A DNA stretch of 64,000 bases from M30B19 sp041741535 (lineage in GTDB: Bacteria; Planctomycetota; Planctomycetia; Pirellulales; Pirellulaceae): the NCBI GenBank assembly GCA_041741535.1, contig JBGSJV010000066.1:1-64000 (forward strand), written 5' to 3'. This document shows, one piece after another, positions 18,671-28,020 of the stretch. The first letter of the stretch is position 1, and the number at the start of each line of letters is the position of its first letter. The notes beneath the pieces were generated by a model. It saw only the letters and a list, made by a program, of their open reading frames with translations, was not told the DNA's origin and ran no database searches. The position numbers and the translations under genes are program-made.

Positions 18671-19274
18671 GTTCTGTGAGCCAGAGCCCGGTTGGTCGAG
18701 AGTACGTTGAGTTCCTTTGATTGCCGTCGTTATTTGAGGGGCTCAGGACGGACGTTGACCACGGAGGACACGGAGGTGCACAGAGGGATACGTGAGAAGC
18801 TTTTTGCGGTGGTTGGGCTCAAGTCGTCCCGCCCACAACATGTCTCGGTTGTGAAATTTCTCCCACAAATCGAGGGGGAACCGAGATAACTGCCGATATT
18901 TTGGCGTGGCGTTTTTCGGTGGTCCTCTGTGGTCAATCCGCCGCATTTTCCTACCTGCAATTGATGCGGCGTGGACTCAGACCGGCTTTTGAGTGGGTGG
19001 CATTGCCAATTCCTGGGGCTGAAAGTGCGGCTCAAAATTTTTCAACTGGGATAAATCGGGTGCCGGTGTTTGGCCTGGCGCTATTCCTCCGCCACGGTTT
19101 CTAAAATTCGACCGCCGCCTTTCGTGTTTCGACGATTTCAGGCAACGTTTCCCAAATGCTCTTTCTTTCGTGTACACTAAGTACTTGAAAAATGTGGACC
19201 GGAAGAACGTTGTGGACAACTGGGTTCCATTACTACCAAAATTTCCTACAAGTAAACAAAAAATCGAGATTTCG
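18671..19274. other. Gene-free stretch with dispersed repeats
   Basis: No supported gene. It contains a copy of the ACCACGGAGGACACGGAGG repeat at 18757-18787 and a shorter inverted copy at 18920-18936 that face each other about 130 bp apart. The rest shows no feature I recognise before the PEP-CTERM gene start at 19275. Confidence 0.7.
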
Positions 19275-20963
19275 ATGAACATGATTCGAATTGCATTCTT
19301 TGTTGCAATCGCAAATTTGGCGTTTCTAACGTCCAGTGCAACTTTAGCTCAGAATTCAATTTGGAACGGTGGGCCGTCAGGGAACTGGAACAACAGTACT
19401 TGGGCGGGCGGAATTCCCGGCGTTCAAACAAACTCGACAGCAGTTTTTACCAATTATCCCGGCTTGAATTCCATCAGTTTAGTGGGGCCCGTAGCGGTAC
19501 CTTTCAACGGGATCAATGCTTCAAACGGTAACCTGTTGGATTTGCGGTTGAACGGTTTGTCAATGACGTTCACGTCCAGTGCCCAACTTAGTGGCTCGAT
19601 TGTTATCAGCAGCAATGCCGGTGGTACGGGAATCACCAGTCCTACTTTTGCGTTTACGGGATTGAACTTGGAACTCAAGCAAGGCGGAACGTTGACAGCA
19701 AATTCCGTTTCAAATTCCGCAGCCGGGTCGGTGATACTCAGCACAGGTGGAACATTGAACTTGAATAGCACCGGTGTGATCTCGCTTCCATCCGTGGTAT
19801 ATGTCTTTAACGGAGGAACGTTAAATTCGGCCGGAACGTACCAACTTAATTCTGGGCAATCATTGAGTGGATACGGTGCTTTAAACTCGCGATTCACCGG
19901 TTTTGCTGCTTCGAACTTGTCGGTCAGTAATGGCAACTTATTGGTTGGATCGTCGAATCCGGATGGCTTCGCGACTAGCGGCAACGTAACCGTTGCATCC
20001 GGACGAACATTACAAGTCAATGATTCGAACTTTGCAACCTTTGGCGGCAACACTCAATTGCAAGGCGGTACAATTGAGAACGTCAACTCTGCTTTGTTTT
20101 CCGGCATTGCAATGACCTCTGGTGCAACATTGACCGGCTATGGTCTGCTCAACGGCCGAGTCACCGCCGACGTTGGTTCGACAATTGTCGCGTCTGGAGG
20201 TAACCTAACCATCGGAGATGCGTCGAAACTCAGTTTTTTTAGCTCCGGAGATTTACACACTGGCGATCAGACAGTTACTCTTCGAGGCACAAACCGCGCG
20301 ACTTTGGGTAGCGTTACATCGTTGGGTAATCTTTCGGCAGGCGTTTTAGTTGTGGATCGTGGGGCACTCGTTGATTTTGGGCGAGTGCTCGTTGGACACG
20401 GTACGGTCGACTCGATCAACACTTTGGCTAACGCGATGATCATTAATGGCGACGTGATCGGAAATAGCACATTGGATCGCATTACATTCGACGGTTACGT
20501 AAAAGGTATGGGTACTTTCGAAAACGTCACGATGAATGGCACCTTCGCCCCGGGACTCAGCCCATCACTCTCGTTCACTAACAATTTGGCACTGGGCAAC
20601 AGCTCGGTATTAGAAATGGAAATCGGTGGGCTGGTTGCTGGCACGGAGCATGACAAGTTAATTGATTCAGGCATGTTGCAGCTCGACGGAACATTAAAGC
20701 TGGTCTTGTTCAACGGTTACGTTCCCGTCGCTGGCGATTCGTTTGATCTGCTCGATTGGACCACATTTTCGGGTGGATTCTCCGACATTGATCTTAGTCA
20801 GGCCGTCCTTAGCTCGGGCCTTTCGTGGGATTTGAGCAACCTCTACTCGAGCGGCGTTGTGAACGTCGCCGCTGTGCCGGAGCCTACTTCCTTTGCTCTG
20901 CTCGTAACCTTTGGGATAGTGACGCTTGTTAGCCGTATAAGACAATCGCGAGTACGAGCTTAG
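19275..20963 (+). CDS. PEP-CTERM protein with autotransporter-like beta repeats
   Basis: The product has about 562 residues. A signal peptide (MNMIRIAFFVAIANLAFL...SATLAQ) leads to a long Gly/Asn/Ser/Thr-rich beta-helical region. Phrases such as WNGGPSGNWNN, GGTLN and GNLTIGDASKL recur, as in passenger-type repeats. The C-terminus is a PEP-CTERM sorting tag: VPEPTSFALL, a hydrophobic helix and a basic end (RIRQSRVRA). It is expected to be exported and processed by an exosortase, which is not in this window. The ATG at 19275 is chosen as it starts the signal peptide; the frame is open upstream to 19170. Confidence 0.85.
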   Translation: MNMIRIAFFVAIANLAFLTSSATLAQNSIWNGGPSGNWNNSTWAGGIPGVQTNSTAVFTNYPGLNSISLVGPVAVPFNGINASNGNLLDLRLNGLSMTFTSSAQLSGSIVISSNAGGTGITSPTFAFTGLNLELKQGGTLTANSVSNSAAGSVILSTGGTLNLNSTGVISLPSVVYVFNGGTLNSAGTYQLNSGQSLSGYGALNSRFTGFAASNLSVSNGNLLVGSSNPDGFATSGNVTVASGRTLQVNDSNFATFGGNTQLQGGTIENVNSALFSGIAMTSGATLTGYGLLNGRVTADVGSTIVASGGNLTIGDASKLSFFSSGDLHTGDQTVTLRGTNRATLGSVTSLGNLSAGVLVVDRGALVDFGRVLVGHGTVDSINTLANAMIINGDVIGNSTLDRITFDGYVKGMGTFENVTMNGTFAPGLSPSLSFTNNLALGNSSVLEMEIGGLVAGTEHDKLIDSGMLQLDGTLKLVLFNGYVPVAGDSFDLLDWTTFSGGFSDIDLSQAVLSSGLSWDLSNLYSSGVVNVAAVPEPTSFALLVTFGIVTLVSRIRQSRVRA

Positions 20964-21094
20964 CCAAACGCTGCGGAAGTCTGTCGAAGAACAGAAGTTA
21001 ACGAATCGTGTTGGCGAGAGTGTATTGGCGACGACGGAGGCACTGTGTAGTTGATGGATGGTGATCCCGAGAATGGAAACGTCCTATCCGTGGC

Positions 21095-21493
21095 CTACGA
21101 CTGTTCCGTGTTCGTGGGATTTTCTAGTTGAAGCATTGCTGGCTTGGAGAGGGTTCGGGCGACGGGGCAATGGCTCATGAGGGCGCGGATCTTTTGTTGT
21201 TGTTCGGGGCTCAAGCCTGGTAATTCCAACGAGTACACAAACGTGATGTCGCCCGTCGCGTTCTTTTCGATACGAACTTGGCAGCTCGCGTCCTCCAGCG
21301 GCCAATGATGTTCCACCGCGTACATCCGCGCCGTGATCACCATGCACGTGGCCAGACCGGCCTCGATCAATTCGTGGGGACCAAACCCCTGCCCTCCTCC
21401 ACCCTTGGCCAGCGATAGATCGGCCTCGGCTGTTTCCGTACGGCTTGTGAATTGTGTGCGGTAACTGCCCGCCGGATTGTTCGCTTGGATCAT
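21095..21493 (-). CDS. OsmC family peroxide/organic hydroperoxide protein
   Basis: The 132-residue protein fits OsmC size and layout. GFGPHELIEAGLATCMVITAR contains the first catalytic Cys, and the second lies in RALMSHCPVARTL. These two cysteines reduce organic hydroperoxides in the family. The start at 21493 gives the normal N-terminus and has GGAG about 9 bases upstream. It is divergent from the pirin gene at 21789 and belongs to the stress-related group up to 24360. Confidence 0.87.
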   Translation of the reverse strand: MIQANNPAGSYRTQFTSRTETAEADLSLAKGGGGQGFGPHELIEAGLATCMVITARMYAVEHHWPLEDASCQVRIEKNATGDITFVYSLELPGLSPEQQQKIRALMSHCPVARTLSKPAMLQLENPTNTEQS

Positions 21494-21788
21494 CGCTCGG
21501 CTCCGAGAATTGAATCGCCCTCCACCCGCCTCAGTTTCCTTCCGCCGCGCGTTCCTGCAAGATGGCTCACGCCCGCCGTCCAGATTCGCTGGTAGGCTGC
21601 GATCCATGAGCTATGGCGTCTGTTCCTGTATTTTGGAGGACATTTCTCCCGGCGAACGACCGGCCTCCCGTGGACCCAAACAAATTTTATTCGCCTTCAC
21701 TTGACATGCTAATGGTTTACATGTAATATATATTTCATGGGCGGTGGGGCGTTGGAAGTTGCGGGCACGAAAACACCGGAGAGTGACC

Positions 21789-22502
21789 ATGAAGAAACTA
21801 AGACGAGCGGCCGAGCGCGGCTTTGCGGACCACGGCTGGTTAAAGACTTTTCATACATTTTCGTTTGCCGATTACCGAGACCCACAACAGGTTCATTTTC
21901 GGGCGTTGCGAGTGATGAACGAAGATTGGGTGGCTCCTGGGCAAGGGTTCGGCGAACACCCGCACCACGACATGGAGATTGTCACCTACGTGTTGGAGGG
22001 GCAATTGGAGCATCGCGATTCGATGGGCCATGGCGAAATCCTCAAGCCCGGCGAATTCCAACGCATGTCCGCGGGATCGGGGATCACGCACAGCGAATTT
22101 AATCCGTCGTCCTCCGAACCGGTCCATCTGTACCAGATCTGGTTGTTCCCGGCCGTGAAAGGGCTCAAGCCCAGTTACGAGCAACGCCCCTTTCCGGAAT
22201 CGGGACGACAAGGGCAATGGCAACTGGTTGCAGCCCCGCCGGATGATCGGAACCACGCGCATGACAAGCCGCTCACGATCCAGCAAGACGCTCGCATCTA
22301 TTTGGCGAACTTGGCCGCCGGAGAGTCGCTGGGCCGATCGATCGCGGAGGGGCGACATGTGTGGTTGCAAGTGTTGCGCGGCGACGTGGAGGTCGAGGAC
22401 CTAGCCCTGCAGGCTGGCGATGGACTGGCGCTGAGCGACGATTCCGATTTGCAACTGTCCAGTCGCAGTGGCGCGGAGTTGATGTTGTTCGACCTCGCGT
22501 GA
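21789..22502 (+). CDS. Pirin family protein (YhhW-like quercetinase type)
   Basis: The 237-residue bicupin carries the metal-binding motif GEHPHHDMEIVTYVLEG and, 42-44 residues on, the second half of the site in SGITHSEFNP; together these supply three His and one Glu. The length and the opening (MKKLRRAAERGFADHGWLKT) match YhhW-type pirins, some of which are quercetin dioxygenases. GGAG lies upstream of the ATG at 21789. It is followed by DoxX and Old Yellow Enzyme genes on the same strand, a common redox/electrophile stress grouping. Confidence 0.9.
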   Translation: MKKLRRAAERGFADHGWLKTFHTFSFADYRDPQQVHFRALRVMNEDWVAPGQGFGEHPHHDMEIVTYVLEGQLEHRDSMGHGEILKPGEFQRMSAGSGITHSEFNPSSSEPVHLYQIWLFPAVKGLKPSYEQRPFPESGRQGQWQLVAAPPDDRNHAHDKPLTIQQDARIYLANLAAGESLGRSIAEGRHVWLQVLRGDVEVEDLALQAGDGLALSDDSDLQLSSRSGAELMLFDLA

Positions 22503-22601
22503 GGCGACTGGCTCAAATTCTCACAAAAATGTTTTCCCTGACCCTTCTCCCGCAGTGGGGAGAAGGGAGCCCCCTTACGAAAGAAGCCAAGGAGTTTTCC
22601 C

Positions 22602-23045
22602 ATGCAAACGTTGTTAATTAATGTCACGTCCCTCGTGGGCCGTTTGTTTATCGGCACGATCTTCCTGATGAGTGCTGTTGGCAATAAGTTACCGCAGTTC
22701 TCCGAAGTGGTCGGGGCGATGGAGTCCAAAGGGGTTCCGTTGCCAAACCTGATGTTGGTCGGGGCGATCGTGTTCCTGGTCGCCGGGAGCTTGTCGGTGA
22801 TCAGCGGCTACAAAACTCGGATCGGCGGAACATTGTTGCTGGTGTTTTTGGTTTTGGCTACGTACTACTTCCATAACTTCTGGGCGTTCGAAGGCGCGGA
22901 CCAGCAACGTGAGATGATTCAGTTCATGAAGAATCTTTCGCTTGTGGGAACGATGCTATTTCTGATCGCCAACGGTGGCGGGCGCTGGAGCCTGGACGGA
23001 GTCTTAGCCAACGCCGACAATCGCGGCTCGGGTGAGCAGAAGTAG
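22602..23045 (+). CDS. DoxX family membrane protein
   Basis: The protein has 147 residues and four hydrophobic segments (near 8-27, 46-66, 72-92 and 105-125). The DoxX pattern is visible in the first helix (GRLFIGTIFLMSAVGNKL) and in the G-rich second. AAGGAG sits 8-9 bases before the ATG. DoxX proteins are small inner-membrane proteins associated with thiol and redox stress, with no settled reaction. The position between pirin and Old Yellow Enzyme genes supports a stress role. Confidence 0.85.
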   Translation: MQTLLINVTSLVGRLFIGTIFLMSAVGNKLPQFSEVVGAMESKGVPLPNLMLVGAIVFLVAGSLSVISGYKTRIGGTLLLVFLVLATYYFHNFWAFEGADQQREMIQFMKNLSLVGTMLFLIANGGGRWSLDGVLANADNRGSGEQK

Positions 23046-23052
23046 AACGGGT

Positions 23053-23170
23053 GAGTACACCGCGCGAGATTGGGATGACGCAGAGAAGACAGGGAAACAA
23101 GAGTGATTGGAATGATGGAAAACGAATAGAGTAGTACACCGCGCGAGACTAGGATGACGCAGAGAAGAGC
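23053..23170. repeat. Direct repeat of about 38 bp
   Basis: Two near-identical copies containing GTACACCGCGCGAGA and GGATGACGCAGAGAAG lie at about 23053-23090 and 23131-23169, separated by ~40 bp. They fill most of the gap between doxX and the Old Yellow Enzyme gene. No gene is seen in the gap. Confidence 0.7.
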
Positions 23171-23268
23171 GTATCGTCCAGCAACTATCAAGAACTAAAA
23201 AACAACGAACCAAGTACCAAGTACCAAAAACCAAAACACCCACTACCTTTAGACCGGAGTAATGATTC

Positions 23269-24360
23269 ATGACGACAACACCTCATCTTTTCAAGCCATT
23301 GGAGTTTGGCGGGCTCACATTGAACAACCGCATCGCGTTGGCTCCGATGACGCGAGCTCGGGCGGGTCGCGAGCGAGTGCCAAATTCCTTGATGGCCGAG
23401 TATTATCGGCAGCGAGCTGGAGCGGGCCTCGTGATTAGTGAAGCGACCACGATCTCGCCGCAGGGCAACGGCTGGAATGAATCGCCGGGGATTTATTCGG
23501 ACGCGATGGCGGAAGGCTGGAAAGAAGTCGTCGGGGCGGTTCACGGTGCGGGCGGAACGATTTTTATGCAAATGTGGCACTGTGGGCGAGCTTCGCATCC
23601 GAGTTTTCACGCTGGGCAGCCACATGTGGCGCCGTCGGCGATCAAGATCAATGCCGAGTACATTCACACGCCGAAGGGAAAAGAGCCGCATGCGACCCCA
23701 CGGGCGTTGGAGACCGATGAGATTGCTCGGGTCGTCGACGATTATCGGCAAGCCGCGCAACGGGCGTTGAGTGCGGGGTTCGATGGTGTCGAAATTCATG
23801 CGGCCAACGGTTATTTGTTGGATACGTTCTTGCAGAGCAAGACCAATCATCGGGAGGACCAATACGGCGGGAGCGTGGAGAATCGCTCTCGAATCTTGGA
23901 GGAGGTTGTGACCGCCATTCGCTCGGTTTATCCTGTGGAGCGGATTGGTGTACGCCTGTCGCCCAACGGGGGTTTCAACGACATGGGGTCGGTGGATTTT
24001 CGTGAGCAATTCACGTATGTGGCCCGGCAATTGAACCAGCACCGGTTGGGTTACTTGCACGTGATGGATGGCTTGGCGTTTGGGTTTCACGAGTTGGGGA
24101 AACCGATGGTATTGACGGAGTTTCGCTCGGTGTTTGACGGAGTATTGATCGGCAATTGCGGCTATACTCGCGAGACGGCCGAGGCGGCGATTGCGACGGG
24201 TCAAGCGGACATGATCGCGATTGGGCGTCCGTTTATCAGCAATCCAGATTTGGTCGAGCGTTATCGACACGGTTGGCCGCTGAATCCGGATGCGGAAATG
24301 TCGGATTGGTATTCACCGATTGGGGCGCAAGGTTACACGGACTTTCCGTTGCACCGATAA
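23269..24360 (+). CDS. Old Yellow Enzyme family alkene reductase
   Basis: The 363-residue protein is a single FMN barrel of the NemA/OYE type. It opens FKPLEFGGLTLNNRIALAPM and has the substrate-binding HAANGYLLDTFLQ (His-x-x-Asn pair). TNHREDQYGGSVENR follows, and near the end a phosphate-binding segment leads to IAIGRPFISNPDL. It is expected to reduce activated C=C bonds of enones, quinones or nitro compounds with NAD(P)H. GGAG is ten bases before the ATG. A MarR regulator follows downstream, as is common for these enzymes. Confidence 0.92.
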   Translation: MTTTPHLFKPLEFGGLTLNNRIALAPMTRARAGRERVPNSLMAEYYRQRAGAGLVISEATTISPQGNGWNESPGIYSDAMAEGWKEVVGAVHGAGGTIFMQMWHCGRASHPSFHAGQPHVAPSAIKINAEYIHTPKGKEPHATPRALETDEIARVVDDYRQAAQRALSAGFDGVEIHAANGYLLDTFLQSKTNHREDQYGGSVENRSRILEEVVTAIRSVYPVERIGVRLSPNGGFNDMGSVDFREQFTYVARQLNQHRLGYLHVMDGLAFGFHELGKPMVLTEFRSVFDGVLIGNCGYTRETAEAAIATGQADMIAIGRPFISNPDLVERYRHGWPLNPDAEMSDWYSPIGAQGYTDFPLHR

Positions 24361-24474
24361 TCGGTTGCTGGCTATAACGGCGGCCAAAGTGATTACCGAC
24401 GTAATCGCGATAACAGACGCCAACGCGCTTGGCGAAGCCAGGTAGAGCGGATCCCCGCTCTACCTGGCTCTGCG

Positions 24475-24660
24475 GCGCGGTTAAACGCAATGCCGTTCAA
24501 CGAAGGACTTGTTTCGCTTCCGAATCGCTCAGCAACGCAATACTGGGCGACTTACATAAACAATTGGGCAAAGTGGGTCACCGCCCAGCATTGCTCTGCG
24601 GCGCGGTTAAACGTGCTAAACCAACGGCGCGGTTAAACGTGCCATACTCTGCGGCGCGGT
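24475..24660. repeat. GGCGCGGTTAAA motif cluster and ~125-bp dispersed repeat
   Basis: The motif GGCGCGGTTAAA occurs at about 24475, 24600, 24627 and 24651. The segment between the first two (about 24484-24605) matches 55735-55866 in inverted orientation, including the shared stretches GAGCAATGCTGGG, CCCAATTGTTTATG and GAGCGATTCGGAAGCGAA. The ends carry GTTTAACCGC in inverted form, as in a small non-autonomous mobile repeat. No gene is seen in 24361-24685. Confidence 0.75.
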
Positions 24661-24685
24661 TAAATGAGAATTGAGGAGAAATAGA

Positions 24686-25159
24686 GTGGCGAAGACACTT
24701 CGCGATGAGTTGAAGAAGCGGCATCGATTTGAATCGGTCGAGCAAGAAGCGACCTTGGCGATTCTGCGAACGGGCGATTTATTGGAGAATCGGTTCGCTC
24801 GATTGTTGCGGGATTACGAGTTAACGCCGACTCAGTACAATGTTCTGCGAATCCTGCGGGGGGAAGGCCGTCCGCTGCCGTGTTTGGAGGTTGCGAATCG
24901 GATGATCCAGGTTGCTCCGGCGATCACTCGGGTGGTCGATCAGTTGTTGGCCATGAAGTTGATCACTAAAACGCAATCGGACCGGGATCGTCGGGTTTAT
25001 GACTTGGGATTGACTCCGGCGGCGGAGCAGTTGCTGAAGAACTTGGATCAACCGGTACTGGACCTTCACGCGAGCCTACTGTCACCAGTTTCCAAAGCGG
25101 ACTTGAAGGAACTGATTCGCATCCTCGAGTTGTTACGCGCCGGCATCGTGGAACCATAA
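24686..25159 (+). CDS. MarR family transcriptional regulator
   Basis: The 157-residue protein has a winged helix-turn-helix. LTPTQYNVLRILRG and LPCLEVANRMIQVAPAITRVVDQL give the recognition region, and SDRDRRVYDLGLTPAAEQLL is the wing with the family's D-x-R-D-R-R pattern. The GTG at 24686 is chosen because GAGGAG lies 8 bases upstream. MarR proteins sense phenolic or electrophilic ligands. Its place just after an Old Yellow Enzyme gene suggests that it controls that cluster; modABC follows after 62 bp. Confidence 0.87.
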   Translation: MAKTLRDELKKRHRFESVEQEATLAILRTGDLLENRFARLLRDYELTPTQYNVLRILRGEGRPLPCLEVANRMIQVAPAITRVVDQLLAMKLITKTQSDRDRRVYDLGLTPAAEQLLKNLDQPVLDLHASLLSPVSKADLKELIRILELLRAGIVEP

Positions 25160-25189
25160 AAAAGGTGTCAGCCATAAAAAAGGTGTCAG
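25154..25189 (+). repeat. Tandem 18-bp repeat before modA
   Basis: CCATAAAAAAGGTGTCAG occurs twice in direct succession from about 25154, spanning the MarR stop, and is followed by GACTCTTTTTGGGG. A related string (GAGTCAGACTCCTTTTGGGA) appears at about 28117 inside the start of the next large gene. These look like pieces of a dispersed element. Confidence 0.55.
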
Positions 25190-25221
25190 GACTCTTTTTG
25201 GGGTTCGTCAAGAGGACAGAC

Positions 25222-26085
25222 ATGGGACAAAGGCAACAACGCCTGATGAAAAGCGGTGGTCGGGCCTGGCTCGGTTGGTGGGTGGCCCTGTTGTGTTTGA
25301 TCGGAAGTGGTTGCCACTTCGAAGATTCGACGTCGCAGTCCCCGGCGAAATCCGAGCAGCAACGCGCGCGTGCCACGACACAAGTTCGTGTGGCGGCGGC
25401 AGCGGATTTGAAGTTTGCCTTCGAGGAGCTGATCACGGCCTTCGCCCAGCAGCATCCGGAAATCGAAGTGCAAGTAACTTATGGTTCGTCGGGAAATTTC
25501 TATGCTCAGTTGCTCCAGCAAGCGCCCTTTGATCTCTATTTTTCCGCGGATGTCACTTACGCTCACAAGTTGGTAGAGGCTGGTCGGGCGGACCCGGGGA
25601 GCCTTTCCATCTATGCGATTGGGCAGATCGTGATTTGGGTGCCGCAAGATTCCACGATTGATGTGGAGCGATTGGGCGCTCAGGCGTTGCTGGATCCGGC
25701 GGTGCAAAAGATCGCGATCGCCAATCCACAACATGCGCCGTACGGTCGAGCGGCCGAGTCGGCGCTGCGATCGCTGGGGGTGTATTCGGCGGTGGAGTCG
25801 CGGTTGGTCTTTGGCGAGAACATTGCTCAGGCGGCTCAATATGTCGAATCGGGCGCGGCGGACGTTGGGATCTTGGCGTTGTCGTTGGCCTTGGCGCCGG
25901 CCATGGCCGACAAGGGACGTTATTGGCTGGTGCCGCAGGACGCCTATCCGCAGATGGAGCAAGGCTGTGTCTTGATTCAGGGAGCATCCGATCTGGACGC
26001 CGCCCAGCAGTTTCAAGCGTATGTCTTGGGCACAGACGGGCAACGAGTGCTAAGTCGCTTTGGATTCCAACCACCGGGAGCTTGA
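25222..26085 (+). CDS. modA: Molybdate ABC transporter substrate-binding protein
   Basis: The protein has 287 residues. A hydrophobic leader (WLGWWVALLCLIGSGC) ends in a Cys that may be lipid-modified, although GSG before it is a weak lipobox. The mature part matches ModA: VRVAAAADLKFAFEEL, then VTYGSSGNFYAQL (oxyanion-binding Ser region), FDLYFSADV and IAIANPQHAPYGRAAE. It should bind molybdate or tungstate outside the membrane and deliver it to ModBC. The ATG at 25222 begins the leader; the open frame upstream consists of the tandem repeat. It is the first gene of a tightly packed modABC operon. Confidence 0.9.
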   Translation: MGQRQQRLMKSGGRAWLGWWVALLCLIGSGCHFEDSTSQSPAKSEQQRARATTQVRVAAAADLKFAFEELITAFAQQHPEIEVQVTYGSSGNFYAQLLQQAPFDLYFSADVTYAHKLVEAGRADPGSLSIYAIGQIVIWVPQDSTIDVERLGAQALLDPAVQKIAIANPQHAPYGRAAESALRSLGVYSAVESRLVFGENIAQAAQYVESGAADVGILALSLALAPAMADKGRYWLVPQDAYPQMEQGCVLIQGASDLDAAQQFQAYVLGTDGQRVLSRFGFQPPGA

Positions 26086-26088
26086 TTG

Positions 26089-26751
26089 ATGGACCTGACG
26101 GCGTTGTGGTTAACGCTAAGATTGGCGACCTGCACGACCGCGATTTTGTTGGTCGTCGGCGTGCCACTGGCATGGTGGTTGGCACAGACTCGTTGGTCGG
26201 GGCGAGTATTCATTGAAGCGCTCGTGTCGTTGCCGTTGGTTTTACCACCGACTGTGTTGGGGTTCTACATCTTGTTGGCCACCAGTCCACAAAGTCCGCT
26301 GGGGTCGGCGTTGGAGGCGTGGACGGGCCAGCGACTTCCGTTCACTTTCTGGGGCATCTTGTTAGCTTCGGTGTTGGGGAATTTGCCATTTGCGGTACGT
26401 CCGTTTGTGTCTGCGTTTGCGAGCGTGGATCGACGTTTGTTGGAGGCGTCGTGGTGCTTGGGCGAGAAACGGATTCGAACGTTTTGGCGTGTAGCCGTGC
26501 CATTGGCATGGCCCGGCGTGTTGACAGGGTTGGTTCTGACGTTTGCTCATTGCATTGGCGAGTTTGGAGTGGTGCTGATGGTCGGCGGCAACATTCCGGG
26601 TGTGACGCGCACCTTGTCGATCTCGATCTATGACAATGTCCAAGCGTTGGACTACGTGGCGGCGGGACAGACGTCGTTTTGGTTGGTGCTGTTTTCGTTT
26701 GTGGTGTTGTGCTTCACTTACACCTATGGCCGAAGAGGTGGTGTGGTATGA
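26089..26751 (+). CDS. modB: Molybdate ABC transporter permease
   Basis: The 220-residue protein has five or six membrane segments. The permease EAA-type loop appears as LLEASWCLGEKRIRTFWRVA followed by VPLAWPGVLTG. PLVLPPTVLGFYIL is characteristic of ModB. It forms the channel for molybdate transport. The gene starts 3 bp after modA and overlaps modC by 4 bp, consistent with one transcript and translational coupling. Confidence 0.93.
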   Translation: MDLTALWLTLRLATCTTAILLVVGVPLAWWLAQTRWSGRVFIEALVSLPLVLPPTVLGFYILLATSPQSPLGSALEAWTGQRLPFTFWGILLASVLGNLPFAVRPFVSAFASVDRRLLEASWCLGEKRIRTFWRVAVPLAWPGVLTGLVLTFAHCIGEFGVVLMVGGNIPGVTRTLSISIYDNVQALDYVAAGQTSFWLVLFSFVVLCFTYTYGRRGGVV

Positions 26752-27845
26752 GCAAGTTCGTCGCGGAGTTCGAGTTGCAATACTCCAACGGACCGTTGAT
26801 TCATGCTGACTTGGTTCGACCGGCGCAAGGCTTTTCGATGACGGCTTTGTTTGGTCCGTCGGGTTGTGGCAAGTCATCGGTCTTGCGAGCCATCGCGGGA
26901 CTGGAGCGACCGCAGAAAGGGCGGATCTACTTTGGCGAAGATCTTTGGTTCCATCACGATCACAAGATCCAGTGTCCGCCCAGCCAGCGGAATGTTGGCT
27001 TTCTATTTCAAGATTTCGCGTTGTTCCCGCATTTAACGATTCAAGCGAACATCGAATATGGGCTGCGGCGATTGTCCGACGAGAAACGTCGACAGCGAGT
27101 TGGCGAGTTGATCGAACGGTTTGGCTTGGGTGGCTTGGAGCAACGTTATCCGCGACAAGTTTCCGGTGGGCAGCAACAGCGAGCCGCACTGGCGCGAACC
27201 ATTGCGCGCAAACCGCAGTTGTTGTTGCTGGACGAACCGCTTTCATCATTGGACAATGTATTGCGCGAGCAAATGCGTTTGGAGTTGCGGCAGTTGTTGC
27301 AGGAATTCGAAATTCCGATGATCTTGGTCACGCATGATCAACAAGATGTGTTGGCGTTGGCCGAGCGGATGGTCGTGATGGATCAAGGCCGCATTCTCCA
27401 AGCGGACACGGTGGCGGACGTTTTTGCGCGACCGAAGAATGAACACGTGGCTCGGATGGTGGGGATCGAAAACGTCCTGGCCGGTCAAATCGTGCGACAT
27501 GAAGGGACGACCTGCACGATTGAGGTGCAAGGCCAAACGTTGGTCTTGGAAGGGACTCCGCCGAACGCAAAGCTTGGTGCGGCTCTCGTGTGCATCCCGG
27601 CCGACGCTGTCCAGGTGTATGGCATGTCGGCGTCCGAGGACGGTTCGACAGGGGTTCGGCCGGGTCGTTGGAGTGGCACGCTGGTTGGTCGAGTACAAGA
27701 TGGTCGCACCACGCGCTGGGAGCTGGACTGCGGGTTTCGGCTGGTGGCGCGAGTCCTGTCCCATTCGCGGGAGACGAAGGAGTTGTCGATTGGCGACCGC
27801 GTGTCGGTCCAGATTGCACCGCATGCCGTGCATTTGATTTTGTAG
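26748..27845 (+). CDS. modC: Molybdate ABC transporter ATPase with TOBE-like tail
   Basis: The product has 365 residues. It has Walker A GPSGCGKSS near 35-43, the ABC signature VSGGQQQRAALA, Walker B LLLLDEPLSSLD and the switch histidine in ILVTHDQQD. The last ~120 residues, from the segment MVGIENVLAGQ onward, resemble the Mop/TOBE regulatory domain of ModC. It powers molybdate import with ModB. The ATG overlaps the modB stop (ATGA). The 175-bp gap after it shows no terminator I can identify. Confidence 0.93.
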   Translation: MSKFVAEFELQYSNGPLIHADLVRPAQGFSMTALFGPSGCGKSSVLRAIAGLERPQKGRIYFGEDLWFHHDHKIQCPPSQRNVGFLFQDFALFPHLTIQANIEYGLRRLSDEKRRQRVGELIERFGLGGLEQRYPRQVSGGQQQRAALARTIARKPQLLLLDEPLSSLDNVLREQMRLELRQLLQEFEIPMILVTHDQQDVLALAERMVVMDQGRILQADTVADVFARPKNEHVARMVGIENVLAGQIVRHEGTTCTIEVQGQTLVLEGTPPNAKLGAALVCIPADAVQVYGMSASEDGSTGVRPGRWSGTLVGRVQDGRTTRWELDCGFRLVARVLSHSRETKELSIGDRVSVQIAPHAVHLIL

Positions 27846-28020
27846 CGTGTGGCCTAACGATCCGCCGGGGAAGCCGGGCGGGATTCTCTGGTCGGGCGGG
27901 ATTATTGGCTTGTCCTTCGTTCAAGATATCGCTCGGTTCTTGTTCCCAAATCGATTACAATAAGCGGTTCACAGCGTTGCCTGGGTGCAGCGTTGCCCGC
28001 CTGAAGTTCGGAGTGGATGA

